Assembly (NCBI GenBank): GCA_963709485.1
Contig: CAVPWE010000001.1
Span: 1-64,000 of the forward strand
Reading direction: 5' to 3'
DNA from: JAXDBM01 sp963709485
GTDB taxonomy: Bacteria; Desulfobacterota; Syntrophia; Syntrophales; Fen-1087
Length of the DNA stretch: 64,000 bases
Shown in pieces: positions 17,589-25,943 of this stretch (position 1 is the first letter of the stretch; each line of letters begins with the position of its first letter). A program made the translations under genes and the position numbers. The notes beneath the pieces were generated by a model that was given only the letters and a program-made list of their open reading frames with translations, searched no databases and was not told the DNA's origin.

Positions 17589-17617
17589 TTGACATTTCAG
17601 ACGAATAGCGGTAACAA
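17589..17617 (+). promoter_or_regulatory. Promoter of beta-barrel copy 2
   Basis: TTGACA (17589-17594), a 17-base spacer and TAACAA (17612-17617). Copy 2 therefore has its own promoter. Confidence 0.5.
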
Positions 17618-17738
17618 TATCCCCGCAATGTAAGTCCCATCCCAAAATCCTACTCCACATAACAAAGCACACACCAACATGATTGGTGGTAAGTCACGGA
17701 TGTTCCATAACAATCAATCAGGAAAGGAGATGGATTTT

Positions 17739-18365
17739 ATGAAAAGACTTTCAATCATCGGTTGCATCATTGCGGTATTCATCTTTGTCGGTTCAGCGCA
17801 TGCGGCGGTAGACAGAGGGCCATACATCGGCATCGGGGGTTCATACGCCATACAAAATTTCGACACGGATGAACTAAATGACCTTCGCGGTTATGGCTAC
17901 GATCCGGAATTTGACAATACATGGGGTATAAACGCAAAGATTGGCTACAAATTCAATCCGGTAATCGCCCTTGAAGTCGCTTTTGAGTATCTGCCGGGCT
18001 TCAATTACAACGAAACTTCCAGGTGGGGTTATCCGCCAGTCAGTATCGATGCAGACATTGACGTATGGACGGCTGTGCTGGCAGCCAAAGTATACCCATT
18101 CCCGGGAAATGTCAGACCCTACTTTACGGCCGGCTTAGGCATTATGAATGCATCGATGGATGCCCAAGTCAGTGCCGCTGGCTACTTTCCTGAGTCAGCA
18201 AAAGAGGACCAAACGGAAGCCTGTGGTAAGATCGGATTCGGCATCGATTTCTTCATAAACCCCAACCTTTCATTCAATGTAGAGGGTGCTTACACCGCCG
18301 GGTTCGGTGATTTGGACAATATCGGCTATTTTGTAGTAAGCGCCGGTCTGGGTTTCCATTTTTAA
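17739..18365 (+). CDS. Outer-membrane beta-barrel protein, copy 2
   Basis: The 208-residue paralog of the preceding gene begins MKRLSIIGC after AAGGAGATGGATTTT. It keeps the same strands and the C-terminal strand VVSAGLGFHF, whose final Phe is the usual outer-membrane insertion signal (copy 1 ends in His). Differences cluster in the turn/loop segments (DRGPYIG, DTDELNDLRGYGYD, KEDQTEACG), as expected when the surface loops of a duplicated barrel diverge. It ends in a separate terminator. Confidence 0.75.
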   Translation: MKRLSIIGCIIAVFIFVGSAHAAVDRGPYIGIGGSYAIQNFDTDELNDLRGYGYDPEFDNTWGINAKIGYKFNPVIALEVAFEYLPGFNYNETSRWGYPPVSIDADIDVWTAVLAAKVYPFPGNVRPYFTAGLGIMNASMDAQVSAAGYFPESAKEDQTEACGKIGFGIDFFINPNLSFNVEGAYTAGFGDLDNIGYFVVSAGLGFHF

Positions 18366-18398
18366 GCGATGCACGTGAGCGGTGGGCGACAAGTCCGA

Positions 18399-18427
18399 CG
18401 GGCGGCCTCCGCGCCGCCCGGTTTTTT
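18399..18427 (+). terminator. Rho-independent terminator after beta-barrel copy 2
   Basis: CGGGCGGC and GCCGCCCG pair around CTCCGC, followed by six T. Confidence 0.85.
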
Positions 18428-18585
18428 ATCTCCAGGCGTTTAAAGGATGCGCGTGTTACAGTCAATCCGCATGTCAGTGGAATTGATTGACATATATTTT
18501 GAAAAAGCAGATATGGACGGAGCGATCAGATTCTGAATAACACCCGTACATTATACGGAATGGCTGGTAATGGTTCGATCTCTGA

Positions 18586-18616
18586 AAAATCCCGCTTGAT
18601 ATGAGAGAGCGGGGTT
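18586..18616. terminator. Bidirectional terminator-like hairpin before the protease gene
   Basis: AAAATCCCGCT and AGCGGGGTTTT pair (one G-T wobble) around a nine-base loop. A runs on one side and T on the other could end transcripts from either direction. Confidence 0.45.
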
Positions 18617-18649
18617 TTGGTTTGAGATTAAAAGAGCCCGAATATTGAA

Positions 18650-19788
18650 ATGGCTATAAAAAAATCGAGATATTTTGAAACAATCACGCGAAGCTTTGTC
18701 TCGTTGTTCGTCGTCGTGATCTCACTGCTCATCGGTTGCGGCGGAGGCGGTGATGACGGCGGAGGTGGCGGGTCTGCCCAGCCTTCGGACAGTTTCGGAA
18801 CCATCCTGTCTTCCGGAACCCTGACCGGGATCGTCTCCGGATTGGATCAGGAAGAACCCCTATCGGAGTACTGGACGAAAGAGCGGATGTCGCGGGCGAT
18901 GAAAAATTCCAGGGATCTGAAGAAGCCCGTTGACCTGAAAGCCGGCCTGTCGGCGTTGGGAAAAATGACGCGGCAGGTCCCGGAGGGCATCGGAAAGCGA
19001 TTCGCGCCTTACAATCCGGACGCCGGAGGGGAAACAAAATCGGCAAGCTACGGATCGGTATCATCCGGGGCGAGTCCATCGTGGAAATCGGGGGCTGACT
19101 TCAGTTGCCCGCCGTCGAGCTACAAGACTCTATTCCACAAGGGGACACGAATATTATCCGGAAAGAACGATGGGCGCTCTTTTTTTCGTAGCAAATGAGG
19201 ACGTCTATATGTGCAGCGCGGCCCTGGTCGGCAGGCGCATGGTCCTGACCGCCGCCCACTGCGTGTCCTCCGGCGCCGTCTGGCACGGCAATTTCATGTT
19301 TGTGCCCGGATTCAACAGCGGGAGCAATTGGGAACCCTACGGCCGCTTTTCCGCTTCGCAGGTTCTGGTTTATTCGGGATGGTTCAACAATGAATTCGTG
19401 CCCGCCGATTACGCCATCATTTTACTGAACAAACCGGCTCGGGGATCAGGTCGGCTGGGTCGGCTTTTCATATGACTATGCCACGGATGGGCAGACATGG
19501 GACCAGTGGGGGTATCCCGGCGAGCCTGTCGGCGACAGCATGACCCTGATCATGAACCGTTCCGCATATGGCGGGGAGGAATGTTCGGCAGGAGCCCCGT
19601 GCAGGCTGGTCGTCGGCTCCGGACTGGTCGAGGGCACGAGCGGCGGCCCGTGGATTCTTTGGGACGCGTCGAATCCCTATGCCAACAGCGTGGAATCCTA
19701 CTACCTCCCTTCGTGCCGCGCGTCTGTTTCACCTTATTTCGATCGGCACGCCGGCGATTTATTCATGGCGGCCGAGCGCCTGCAATGA
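18650..19788 (+). pseudogene. Secreted trypsin-like serine protease, broken by two frameshifts
   Basis: The N-terminal segment is a lipoprotein-type signal (VVISLLIGCGGGG) with a Gly-rich linker and about 150 residues of unassigned sequence. Near 19140-19160 the frame changes to YYPERTMGALFFVANEDVYMCSAALVGRRMVLTAAHCV, holding the catalytic His. The Asp follows in DYAIILLNKP (~19400). Near 19440 the frame changes again to GDQVGWVGFSYDYATDGQTWDQWGYPGEPVGDSM. The frame then stays open through GTSGGPWI, holding the catalytic Ser, and SPYFD...DLF. All three triad residues of a V8/trypsin-like peptidase are present but in three frames. The gene is either a recent pseudogene or affected by two base errors. 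Confidence 0.75.
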
Positions 19789-19829
19789 TGAAGGTCTGCA
19801 CCGGCGGGACGGAAAAGATTGAACGGGGA

Positions 19830-20843
19830 ATGGGAAACAGCGTGAAAAAGCGGTTTGCGCTGATCCTGTCGTTTCTCATCCTTGCCTGTCCCGGGTCCCT
19901 TCATGCATTCGAAATCCTGCCTTTCAACACCCAGAACCAGAGCCCCTTCATTCAGATTTACGGCCTGCCGTTCCCCGGGCAGGCGCAATTGACGCCGCCG
20001 GGCGGCAGGGATTTCAAGGTCGTCTTCGATCTGGCCAATACCTGTGTGGAGGATTCCGCGTCTGGGGAAAAGATCACCATCGACGGCGAGACCTATCGAA
20101 CGACGGTGGTGGGGCGGTACGGGGTTGCTCGGGATTTCGAGATGGGCGTTGAAATACCCTATGTCGTGCAGGGCGGCGGCTTCCTCGATGCATTCATTGA
20201 AAACTACCATGACGCATTCGGCTTTTCCCAGGGGGACCGCAAGCAGGGCCCCAGGAATCGGCTGCTCTACCGATACGAGCGTGACGGAGCGGAACGGATT
20301 CATGTCGACAGCTCCGGTTCCGGCCTGGGGGACATTCGCCTGACGGCGGCATATCAGCTTTACCGGAATTCAAGCGAAAGCCCGGCGGCGCTGGCCTTGC
20401 GGGCCGGGCTGAAACTGCCGACGGGGGACTCGGACCAACTGTACGGAAGCGGCGGTACGGACTTGGCTTTGTGGCTGTCCGCAAGCCAGGCATATCAGAC
20501 CGGATGGGGTCGTTGGACGCTCTTCGGGGCAGCCGGCGTCCTGGGGATGAGTGATGGAAAAATTCTGGAAGATCAGCAGCGGAACCTGGTGGAATTCGGC
20601 ACCATCGGGATCGGCTGGCGGCCCCTCGACCGGTTCGCGCTGAAGATGCAGGTCAACGCGCACACGCCTTTCTTCAGGGACAGCGATCTGGTGGAGCTCA
20701 GCAGCAGCTCGGCGCAACTGGTGATCGGAGGCACGTTCGCGCTTTCCGAACGGACAACGATCGACATCGGGATCGGCGAGGACATCGTCATCAAGACCTC
20801 GCCGGACGTCGTTTTCCACCTTGCCGTTCAGAGCCGTTTTTAA
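19830..20843 (+). CDS. DUF3187-type outer-membrane protein
   Basis: The 337-residue protein has a signal peptide (ALILSFLILACPGSLHA), then FEILPFNTQNQSPFIQIYGLP and a long series of alternating strands. Family-like blocks are VARDFEMGVEIPYV, FGFSQGDRKQGPRN, GLGDIRLTAAYQLY, LKLPTGDSDQLYGSGGTD and WRPLDRFALKMQVNAHTPFF, ending in the outer-membrane-type last strand VFHLAVQSRF. ATG 19830 is chosen; a GTG at 19842 is possible. The DUF3187 assignment is by recollection of these blocks; function unknown. It begins 41 bases after the broken protease. Confidence 0.7.
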   Translation: MGNSVKKRFALILSFLILACPGSLHAFEILPFNTQNQSPFIQIYGLPFPGQAQLTPPGGRDFKVVFDLANTCVEDSASGEKITIDGETYRTTVVGRYGVARDFEMGVEIPYVVQGGGFLDAFIENYHDAFGFSQGDRKQGPRNRLLYRYERDGAERIHVDSSGSGLGDIRLTAAYQLYRNSSESPAALALRAGLKLPTGDSDQLYGSGGTDLALWLSASQAYQTGWGRWTLFGAAGVLGMSDGKILEDQQRNLVEFGTIGIGWRPLDRFALKMQVNAHTPFFRDSDLVELSSSSAQLVIGGTFALSERTTIDIGIGEDIVIKTSPDVVFHLAVQSRF

Positions 20844-20904
20844 TGAAATGGTCCGGAAATTCAGGCCGCCTTCGCGAGCAGCCTTCCGCGTCGATGGAAG
20901 GCGC

Positions 20905-21333
20905 TCATTCAACCTTGAAATCTTTTGCGGCAACCTTCAATGCCTCGTTTTTATCATAGGCAAGCGCCATTGAACTGTGAAGACCCTTTTCCAGGGGTAT
21001 CTTTTCCACTACCCGCCACCCCGATTTCAGCCAGCGCTCGTTTTTATACATAACGGACACGTCCGACCTGTCGGTGTAATATTTCGCTTCACCAACCGCT
21101 TTTCCGTCAACATAAACAATGATCTTCTTGAGGGGCGCCCCGTCCTCTTTATCGGCAGCCCAACCGATCCCCGTAAATACGCCCTTGTCGTATGTCACGA
21201 CATCGTAGAAGCACACAGGGGCAACATTGGGTGTGTCAAAATTTCTAGCGTAATCCTTTTCCTCGGAACAGGCGCTGATCAGTATTGCCAAACCTGCAAA
21301 TCCAATTGCGATCAGCCTTGCGGCGCATTTCAT
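20905..21333 (-). CDS. Hypothetical lipoprotein
   Basis: The 142-residue protein has a lipoprotein signal (GLAILISAC) and a mature part that looks like a single small beta-sandwich: FTGIGWAADKEDGAPLKKIIVYVDGKAVGEAKYYTDRSDV, then WLKSGWRVVEKIPLEKGLHSSMALAYDKNE. This pattern resembles Ig-like domains that carry a VDG..VG turn. No family is recognised. The gene runs opposite to its left neighbour. Confidence 0.6.
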   Translation of the reverse strand: MKCAARLIAIGFAGLAILISACSEEKDYARNFDTPNVAPVCFYDVVTYDKGVFTGIGWAADKEDGAPLKKIIVYVDGKAVGEAKYYTDRSDVSVMYKNERWLKSGWRVVEKIPLEKGLHSSMALAYDKNEALKVAAKDFKVE

Positions 21334-21408
21334 ATCAAACCTCCAGTGTCTTTTTTTATCCCGCGCTTAGCTATACAGAACAGCCCTGTATGTCAATAAG
21401 ATTTTTAT

Positions 21409-21747
21409 CTATTTTTCCAATATCTCAAGGATAAAAGAATCTCTCTCTTCAGGGTAAAGTATGATTTTGTCTCCCTTGAAAATATGGATTTCAGCAAGCG
21501 CATCAACCAGTCTTTTCTTCTCTCTTTTCAGACCCTCTTTATACAGCACCGATGACAGCCATACATCACCTTTCCCAGTTTCATGGACACCAGCTTTATA
21601 TGTTTCATTTCCAATATTTAGATAGATCTTTTTCTTCTCTCCATGCTGGTGAGGAAGTGATGCCGATGTTTCCCTGGAGATGATTATTTGACACATATCC
21701 TTTCCGTCAGCATAAACACCCTGGCTTGTTACAGTGCCTCTTATCAT
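21409..21747 (-). CDS. Hypothetical 112-residue protein
   Basis: ATG 21747 follows an excellent AGGAGG, which supports expression. The product is rich in charged residues, has no signal or membrane segment, and looks mixed alpha/beta (KKKIYLNIGNETYKAGVHETGKGDVWLSSVLYK). I do not recognise the family. Its AT content is higher than that of the flanking genes. Confidence 0.55.
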   Translation of the reverse strand: MIRGTVTSQGVYADGKDMCQIIISRETSASLPHQHGEKKKIYLNIGNETYKAGVHETGKGDVWLSSVLYKEGLKREKKRLVDALAEIHIFKGDKIILYPEERDSFILEILEK

Positions 21748-21777
21748 GGCGCTACCTCCTCATCTTTTTTTCAATGC

Positions 21778-21810
21778 AAAACCCCGCTCTCTTTTTGAGA
21801 AACGGGGTTT
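21778..21810. terminator. Hairpin upstream of the 112-residue gene
   Basis: AAACCCCG and CGGGGTTT flank a 17-base loop rich in T and GA. A and T tracts on both sides fit a bidirectional terminator. Confidence 0.45.
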
Positions 21811-22440
21811 CAATCATCTCTTCATGGCATCACCCTTATAAAAAAGGTACTGATTGGTTGTTTGCCTTTTGAGGACGCCCTGTTTGCATATGATCCTTTT
21901 TTTGTGCCGAAATCTCTAAAAAGTCAATAAACAAATTTCATTGCTGATCATTTACAAGGGTGGGCGGCCATCGAAAAAAACAGCCTTTCTGATTTCAGTA
22001 TGTTACAAAGTCATTTGAAAAAGCCCCCATGCCAGATGAAAAAAAAGGGCTTTTCCGGTTAAATTGCCATCGTGATTTATTTTGTTTCTCAAAAAAAGCA
22101 AGGGCGGAGTCAGTGACTCTCTCTGCCGGCCCCTCGTATTATCCCCCGTGTATGAGGGGCTTTGATATTCTGATTAAGGAATATAGTAGGGTCTTTCAGC
22201 GGGTTAAAAAGAAAAACGCCAATATCCGGGAAAGGCCCCTTCCATTGGCATTGTCGGAATCCTTTACAACTTTGAAAACGCCTTAAATCATAAAACTTCT
22301 TGTATGATAATTGTTAAACAATCATGCCATAAATTTCAAGTATTTGTATTTTTTGCATAATTGTCTTATGTCATGATTGTCAGGATGGTTTGTCATCCCT
22401 GTAACATAATAAAATGAGAGCCATTTTGCCAATAAATCAG
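21811..22440. other. AT-rich intergenic stretch without a convincing gene
   Basis: No ORF here has credible coding character; the longest (22029-22286) has no ribosome binding site and an implausible composition. A hairpin GCCCCTC/GAGGGGC lies at 22129-22160 and could belong to a small RNA, but the 18-base loop makes this weak. The stretch appears to be the long regulatory region of the RHH-PilZ gene. Confidence 0.5.
22252..22268 (+). promoter_or_regulatory. Upstream activator-like site, copy 1
   Basis: TGTCGGAATCCTTTACA matches the copy at 22441-22457 at 16 of 17 positions. It has TGT/ACA ends as in a dyad activator site. Confidence 0.45.
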
Positions 22441-22457
22441 TGTCGGAATTCTTTACA
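22441..22457 (+). promoter_or_regulatory. Upstream activator-like site, copy 2
   Basis: TGTCGGAATTCTTTACA is centred about 97 bases upstream of the start expected from the sigma-54 element at 22519. That is the usual distance for an enhancer-binding protein site. Confidence 0.5.
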
Positions 22458-22518
22458 GGTTTGTTTTTTCATATCTCCATGCAAATCACAAACTTTGTGA
22501 TTTCAAGTATATGCCGGA

Positions 22519-22534
22519 TTGGCATTGTTTGTGC
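22519..22534 (+). promoter_or_regulatory. Sigma-54-type (-24/-12) promoter
   Basis: TTGGCATTGTTTGTGC has the GG and GC dinucleotides in the spacing of the TGGCAC-N5-TTGC consensus, with TGGCAT and GTGC. Two upstream activator-like repeats support the call. The next gene starts 120 bases downstream. Confidence 0.55.
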
Positions 22535-22654
22535 TTTATGTAACACGCGAATAGTATTACCGATTCTTTTTCAAGTCATTTCTCATCATGGGTTCAACTT
22601 TTTTGCCGGAGCACAGAAAAGTGAATATTCTATAGATTCTCGGGGGCAAACGAC

Positions 22655-23149
22655 ATGGCGAAGGACATCACCGTCTGCTTTCAAACCACTTCAGAAACTG
22701 CCAACGCTTTGGAGAAGATCGCAAGGGAGGGCGATCAGAGCATCTCAACAATGGTTGAATCCATCGTCCAGCATTATCTCAGGGAAAACGGGGAGTGTAA
22801 GGGCCTCCATCAGGGCCGCCGCTGTATGGAACGGAAGAAGGTCCGTATTCCGGCCTTCATTGGCGACCCGCGATGGCAACGGAAGGATTTTGAAAGGTGC
22901 AATATCCTCGACATCTCCTTCAGCGGGATTCAGGTAACCGTTCCGAAGGGGACGAAGATTGAATTTCAGAGCGACGGGAATCCCCGGGAGATCAGGGTCA
23001 TCTTCTCTTTGGAAGATTGTCCCTGGCCTGTCCATTTGAAATGCCAACCCAGGCGGTCATCTATATTGGAGGAGGAAGTCCGGATCGGGGCAAGTTTCGT
23101 TGACCCCGACTTCTACACATACACAACTTTGCAGAGGCATCTGATCTGA
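22655..23149 (+). CDS. Ribbon-helix-helix / PilZ domain fusion protein
   Basis: The N-terminal ~46 residues (ITVCFQTTSETANALEKIAREGDQSISTMVESIVQHYLREN) look like a MetJ/Arc-type ribbon-helix-helix DNA-binding domain. After a short Cys-containing linker, a PilZ domain follows with the c-di-GMP-binding pair intact: R-x-x-x-R as RKKVR (~residue 59) and D-x-S-x-x-G as DISFSG (~86). The domain continues with VTVPKGTKIEF and IGASFVDPD. The combination suggests a regulator whose DNA binding depends on c-di-GMP, which is inference. It has its own sigma-54-like promoter and a terminator, so it is monocistronic. Confidence 0.75.
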   Translation: MAKDITVCFQTTSETANALEKIAREGDQSISTMVESIVQHYLRENGECKGLHQGRRCMERKKVRIPAFIGDPRWQRKDFERCNILDISFSGIQVTVPKGTKIEFQSDGNPREIRVIFSLEDCPWPVHLKCQPRRSSILEEEVRIGASFVDPDFYTYTTLQRHLI

Positions 23150-23180
23150 CATTAAACGCCTTTTCTTAATGCGGGAGGGA

Positions 23181-23212
23181 AAAAGCAGGGTCGGAAATGG
23201 CCCTGCTTTTTT
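23181..23212 (+). terminator. Rho-independent terminator after the RHH-PilZ gene
   Basis: AAAAGCAGGG and CCCTGCTTTT pair perfectly around TCGGAAATGG and end in a T run. Confidence 0.9.
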
Positions 23213-23224
23213 GTCAGATTCGCC

Positions 23225-23617
23225 CTACTTTGATTCCCTTGGATCCAATGGTGAGGGAAGACACATTAAAGTATCGGTTCGCCTTGTCCCGGCAGTCTTA
23301 TCATCACTGCCCTTAAAATGAATAATCAATAAGTCCGGTTTTCTTGCATCTACTTTTTCAACAGCCTTTGCCTCGGGATTGCTCCAGACGATTTTTCTTT
23401 GTTTCCATGTTTGCTCCAGTCCCTGTGTGCATTGTTTATATGCAGGAAAGGCATTTATGATTTCCCAGTTTCTGCTTTCTTTCGGGACGCCACCTTTTTC
23501 AAAAGAAAGCAATTCGTTTTTTGACCACAACACCCATGCCTCCGACCTTGCAGTGGCGGGCGCAAAAATGATTGTTAAAACCATAATGCATAATAAGAAA
23601 ATCAGTCTCGAATACAT
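23225..23617 (-). CDS. Hypothetical exported protein
   Basis: The 130-residue protein has a signal peptide (LIFLLCIMVLTIIFAPATARS) and begins its mature part EAWVLWSKNELLSF. It contains two Cys residues (AYKQCTQGL, LMCLPSPL) that could form a disulfide. The pattern YKQC..GLEQTWKQ recalls small periplasmic hypothetical proteins of Deltaproteobacteria, but I do not recognise a named family. It ends close to the terminator of the convergent RHH-PilZ gene. Confidence 0.55.
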   Translation of the reverse strand: MYSRLIFLLCIMVLTIIFAPATARSEAWVLWSKNELLSFEKGGVPKESRNWEIINAFPAYKQCTQGLEQTWKQRKIVWSNPEAKAVEKVDARKPDLLIIHFKGSDDKTAGTRRTDTLMCLPSPLDPRESK

Positions 23618-23682
23618 TTTTCGGGCCTCCGTTTGAAAAAACAGCTGTACCGGTAAGATGACATAACCAGTTGGTTTATAAT

Positions 23683-23758
23683 TGGCGTCCCCACGGGGAG
23701 TCGAACCCCGGTTACAGGCGTGAAAGGCCCGTGTCCTAGGCCACTAGACGATGGGGAC
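23683..23758 (-). tRNA. tRNA-Glu (anticodon UUC)
   Basis: On the minus strand the 76-base cloverleaf starts GTCCCCATCGTCTAGTGG. It has the anticodon loop CCTTTCA, the T-arm CCGGGGTTCGACTCCCCG and the acceptor end GGGGACG with encoded CCA. Confidence 0.95.
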
Positions 23759-23851
23759 GCAATCGAGACAGAAGGGCTGGTCAGCGTGGAAGACGGCTTA
23801 TATCCTTTTGCCGCGTGCAGATGTCAAGAAGCAATTGAGCAAAATATGCGC

Positions 23852-25927
23852 TCATTCGAAAATCACCGGCTCCCGCAAAATGGTTTCCCGGGCTTTCATC
23901 GCAAGCTCCGCGATGTCCGGATGCGTTTCTTTCAGGGAGGTGAGCTGGCGCAGGTTGTCGGCTGTCCTGAGAACCAGCATGGCCATGTCGCCGTCGACGA
24001 TGCCGGCACGCTGCACGATCTCGTCCCAGTCGCCGCCCTTCGCCCATTCATACATGACCATGCTGGTCCACAGGTAGCGGTCGGAGACGGAAAAGCCGGC
24101 CTCCTCCATCCGCTTCGACAGGGGAGACAGCGTTGAAACGACCCGGCGGCATGCGAGCCCCAGCTTCCTCGGCATTTTCTTGAGATCGACCCGGCTTTCC
24201 TGGTCTCCGTCATAGACGAAAGGCGCTACCACGGCCGCCAGCAGCCTTTCATCCCGCCGCGGGAAGGCGTCGCGCCGCAGGCATTCGGCAATGAGAAGGG
24301 GCTGGTCCAGCCTCAGCTTCGATGCCCAGAGTCCCGTGTCGGTCAGGCGGTCGCTTTCGTCCACAAACCCCTCCGCTCTCAGGAAATCCAGATGGATGAG
24401 AAAATTATCCCACAGATCCGAGCCCTTTTTCCCGAGTGCAAGCGAGGTTCCCCGCTGCTTCCGCTGGTAGCTCGCCAGGGATTTCGCGAAGATATCCCGG
24501 ATGTCGTCCGGGGTCTGCGACAGCAGGAGGTTCAGAATCATGGAAAAATCGTTGCGGATCCGGCTGAAGATGTCTTCCGGCTCCAGGAACAGGAGTTTCC
24601 GGATATGGGCAATATCCATGAAGCGGCCCGGTACGATCATGAGAAAGCCGATGCGGTCCTGGCCGCGCCGCCCGGCCCGCCCGGTCATCTGGTGAAATTC
24701 CGTTCCCCGCAGGGGGCTGAATTCATGTCCGTTGAACTGGTCTGAATTGAACAGGACGATCGTGCGGGCGGGAAAGTTGACGCCCGCGGCGACGGTGGAG
24801 GTGGCGAAGATGGCGTCCAGGTGCCCCTTTTTCATCATCGTTTCCACGAGAAATTTCCAGGCCGGGAGCTGTCCGCCGTGGTGGGCGGCGACCCGGGCTT
24901 GCCGAAGATGGTGGAGCTGCCTGTGGTTTTCCAGGTAGGGGGAGCGGCTGAGGACTTCTTCCAGGTCGTAGCCGAAGGCGTCGTCTTCGTCCCGGCCGGA
25001 ACCGCCGAGGCAGGTCTTGAGGGCGGTATCGCATTCGGATCGCGATTTGAGGAAAAAAATGGCCGGCAGGAGCCGGAACCGGTCGAGCACGCGGACGATG
25101 TCTCCGAAATGGGGTGGCGCTCCGCGGCGCTGCCGGTTTTGGGTTTTGTCTTCCTGAAACTGCGTGATCCGCCCGTAGATCCTGTTTTTCTCCAGGCAGG
25201 GCATGATCCGGCCGGAAGGGTGCAAAAACAGCGGATAAAGGGGGACAGGCCTTTTTTCCTCCCGGATGACGGCGCAGGTTTTCCCGCGGATCGAACGCAG
25301 CCAGCCTGCAATCTCCGCGGCGTTGCCGATGGTCGCCGACAGAAGCAGAACATTGATGCGGACCGGCAGATAGATCAGGATTTCCTCCCAGACGACGCCC
25401 CGGTCCGGGTCCCCCAGGAAATGGGCTTCATCCAGGATCACCAGGTCGCACTCCATGTTTTCGCCGCGGTGCATCACATCGTAGAGCTGATTTCTCAGGA
25501 TTTCCGTGGTGCCGACGATGATCGGGGCATCGGCGTTCTCCTTGGTGTCGCCCGTCAGAATGCCGACCTCGCCGTCTCCGAAGACATGCCGGAATTCGAC
25601 CCACTTGGCGTTGGAGAGGGCCTTGAGGGGAGAGGCGTACCAGCATCGCCCGCCTCTGCCGAAAAAGGACCGGATCGCCTCCTGCGCGATCCAGGTTTTT
25701 CCGGACCCTGTCGGGGCCACGACCAGGCAGTCCGCTTCCTGAATCGTCCGCAGGGCCTCGATCTGAAAGGGGTCGGGAACAAATGGCGCATCAGCGGGCT
25801 TCCCGATCCTTGCGAAAACACCTTTCAGGATCGGTTCCGCATCCGCCCTCATGCGGGGAAGATCATGGTGCCTGTGAACCTTCTGATGCCTTCGTTTCGG
25901 GGCGCTGCGGGGGTAGTTGTGCTGCAT
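23852..25927 (-). CDS. Ski2/Mtr4-like DExH-box helicase
   Basis: The 691-residue superfamily 2 helicase has APTGSGKT (Walker A, ~residue 70), the DEAH box in LVILDEAHFLGDP, motif III SATIG, the motif V-like TSTVAAGVNFPARTIVL, and motif VI QMTGRAGRRGQD. The ~200-residue C-terminus (LGKKGSDLWDNFLIHLDFLRAEGFV... RLDQPLLIAECLRR) resembles the helical DSHCT-type region of Ski2-like RNA helicases. Bacterial members are poorly studied; RNA processing or repair are possible. The start is uncertain, because the first ~25 residues are basic and His-rich and may be non-native. A tRNA-Glu lies just downstream. Confidence 0.85.
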   Translation of the reverse strand: MQHNYPRSAPKRRHQKVHRHHDLPRMRADAEPILKGVFARIGKPADAPFVPDPFQIEALRTIQEADCLVVAPTGSGKTWIAQEAIRSFFGRGGRCWYASPLKALSNAKWVEFRHVFGDGEVGILTGDTKENADAPIIVGTTEILRNQLYDVMHRGENMECDLVILDEAHFLGDPDRGVVWEEILIYLPVRINVLLLSATIGNAAEIAGWLRSIRGKTCAVIREEKRPVPLYPLFLHPSGRIMPCLEKNRIYGRITQFQEDKTQNRQRRGAPPHFGDIVRVLDRFRLLPAIFFLKSRSECDTALKTCLGGSGRDEDDAFGYDLEEVLSRSPYLENHRQLHHLRQARVAAHHGGQLPAWKFLVETMMKKGHLDAIFATSTVAAGVNFPARTIVLFNSDQFNGHEFSPLRGTEFHQMTGRAGRRGQDRIGFLMIVPGRFMDIAHIRKLLFLEPEDIFSRIRNDFSMILNLLLSQTPDDIRDIFAKSLASYQRKQRGTSLALGKKGSDLWDNFLIHLDFLRAEGFVDESDRLTDTGLWASKLRLDQPLLIAECLRRDAFPRRDERLLAAVVAPFVYDGDQESRVDLKKMPRKLGLACRRVVSTLSPLSKRMEEAGFSVSDRYLWTSMVMYEWAKGGDWDEIVQRAGIVDGDMAMLVLRTADNLRQLTSLKETHPDIAELAMKARETILREPVIFE

Positions 25928-25943
25928 TCAGCCTTCTCCGGGA

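Larger units (their letters stand above)
16797..18365 (+). repeat. Tandem duplication of an outer-membrane protein gene with its leader
   Basis: The leader block ATGTTCCATAACAATCAA through the ribosome binding site, together with the coding sequence, is repeated about 900 bases downstream (16798-17458 and 17700-18365). Protein identity is roughly 80 percent by eye. The conserved leader outside the coding part shows that the unit duplicated together with its translation signals. Confidence 0.75.

Noticed and set aside
22029..22286. An 85-codon plus-strand ORF in the long intergenic region
   Set aside because: It has no ribosome binding site, an implausible composition, and it ends inside the repeated activator-like site.
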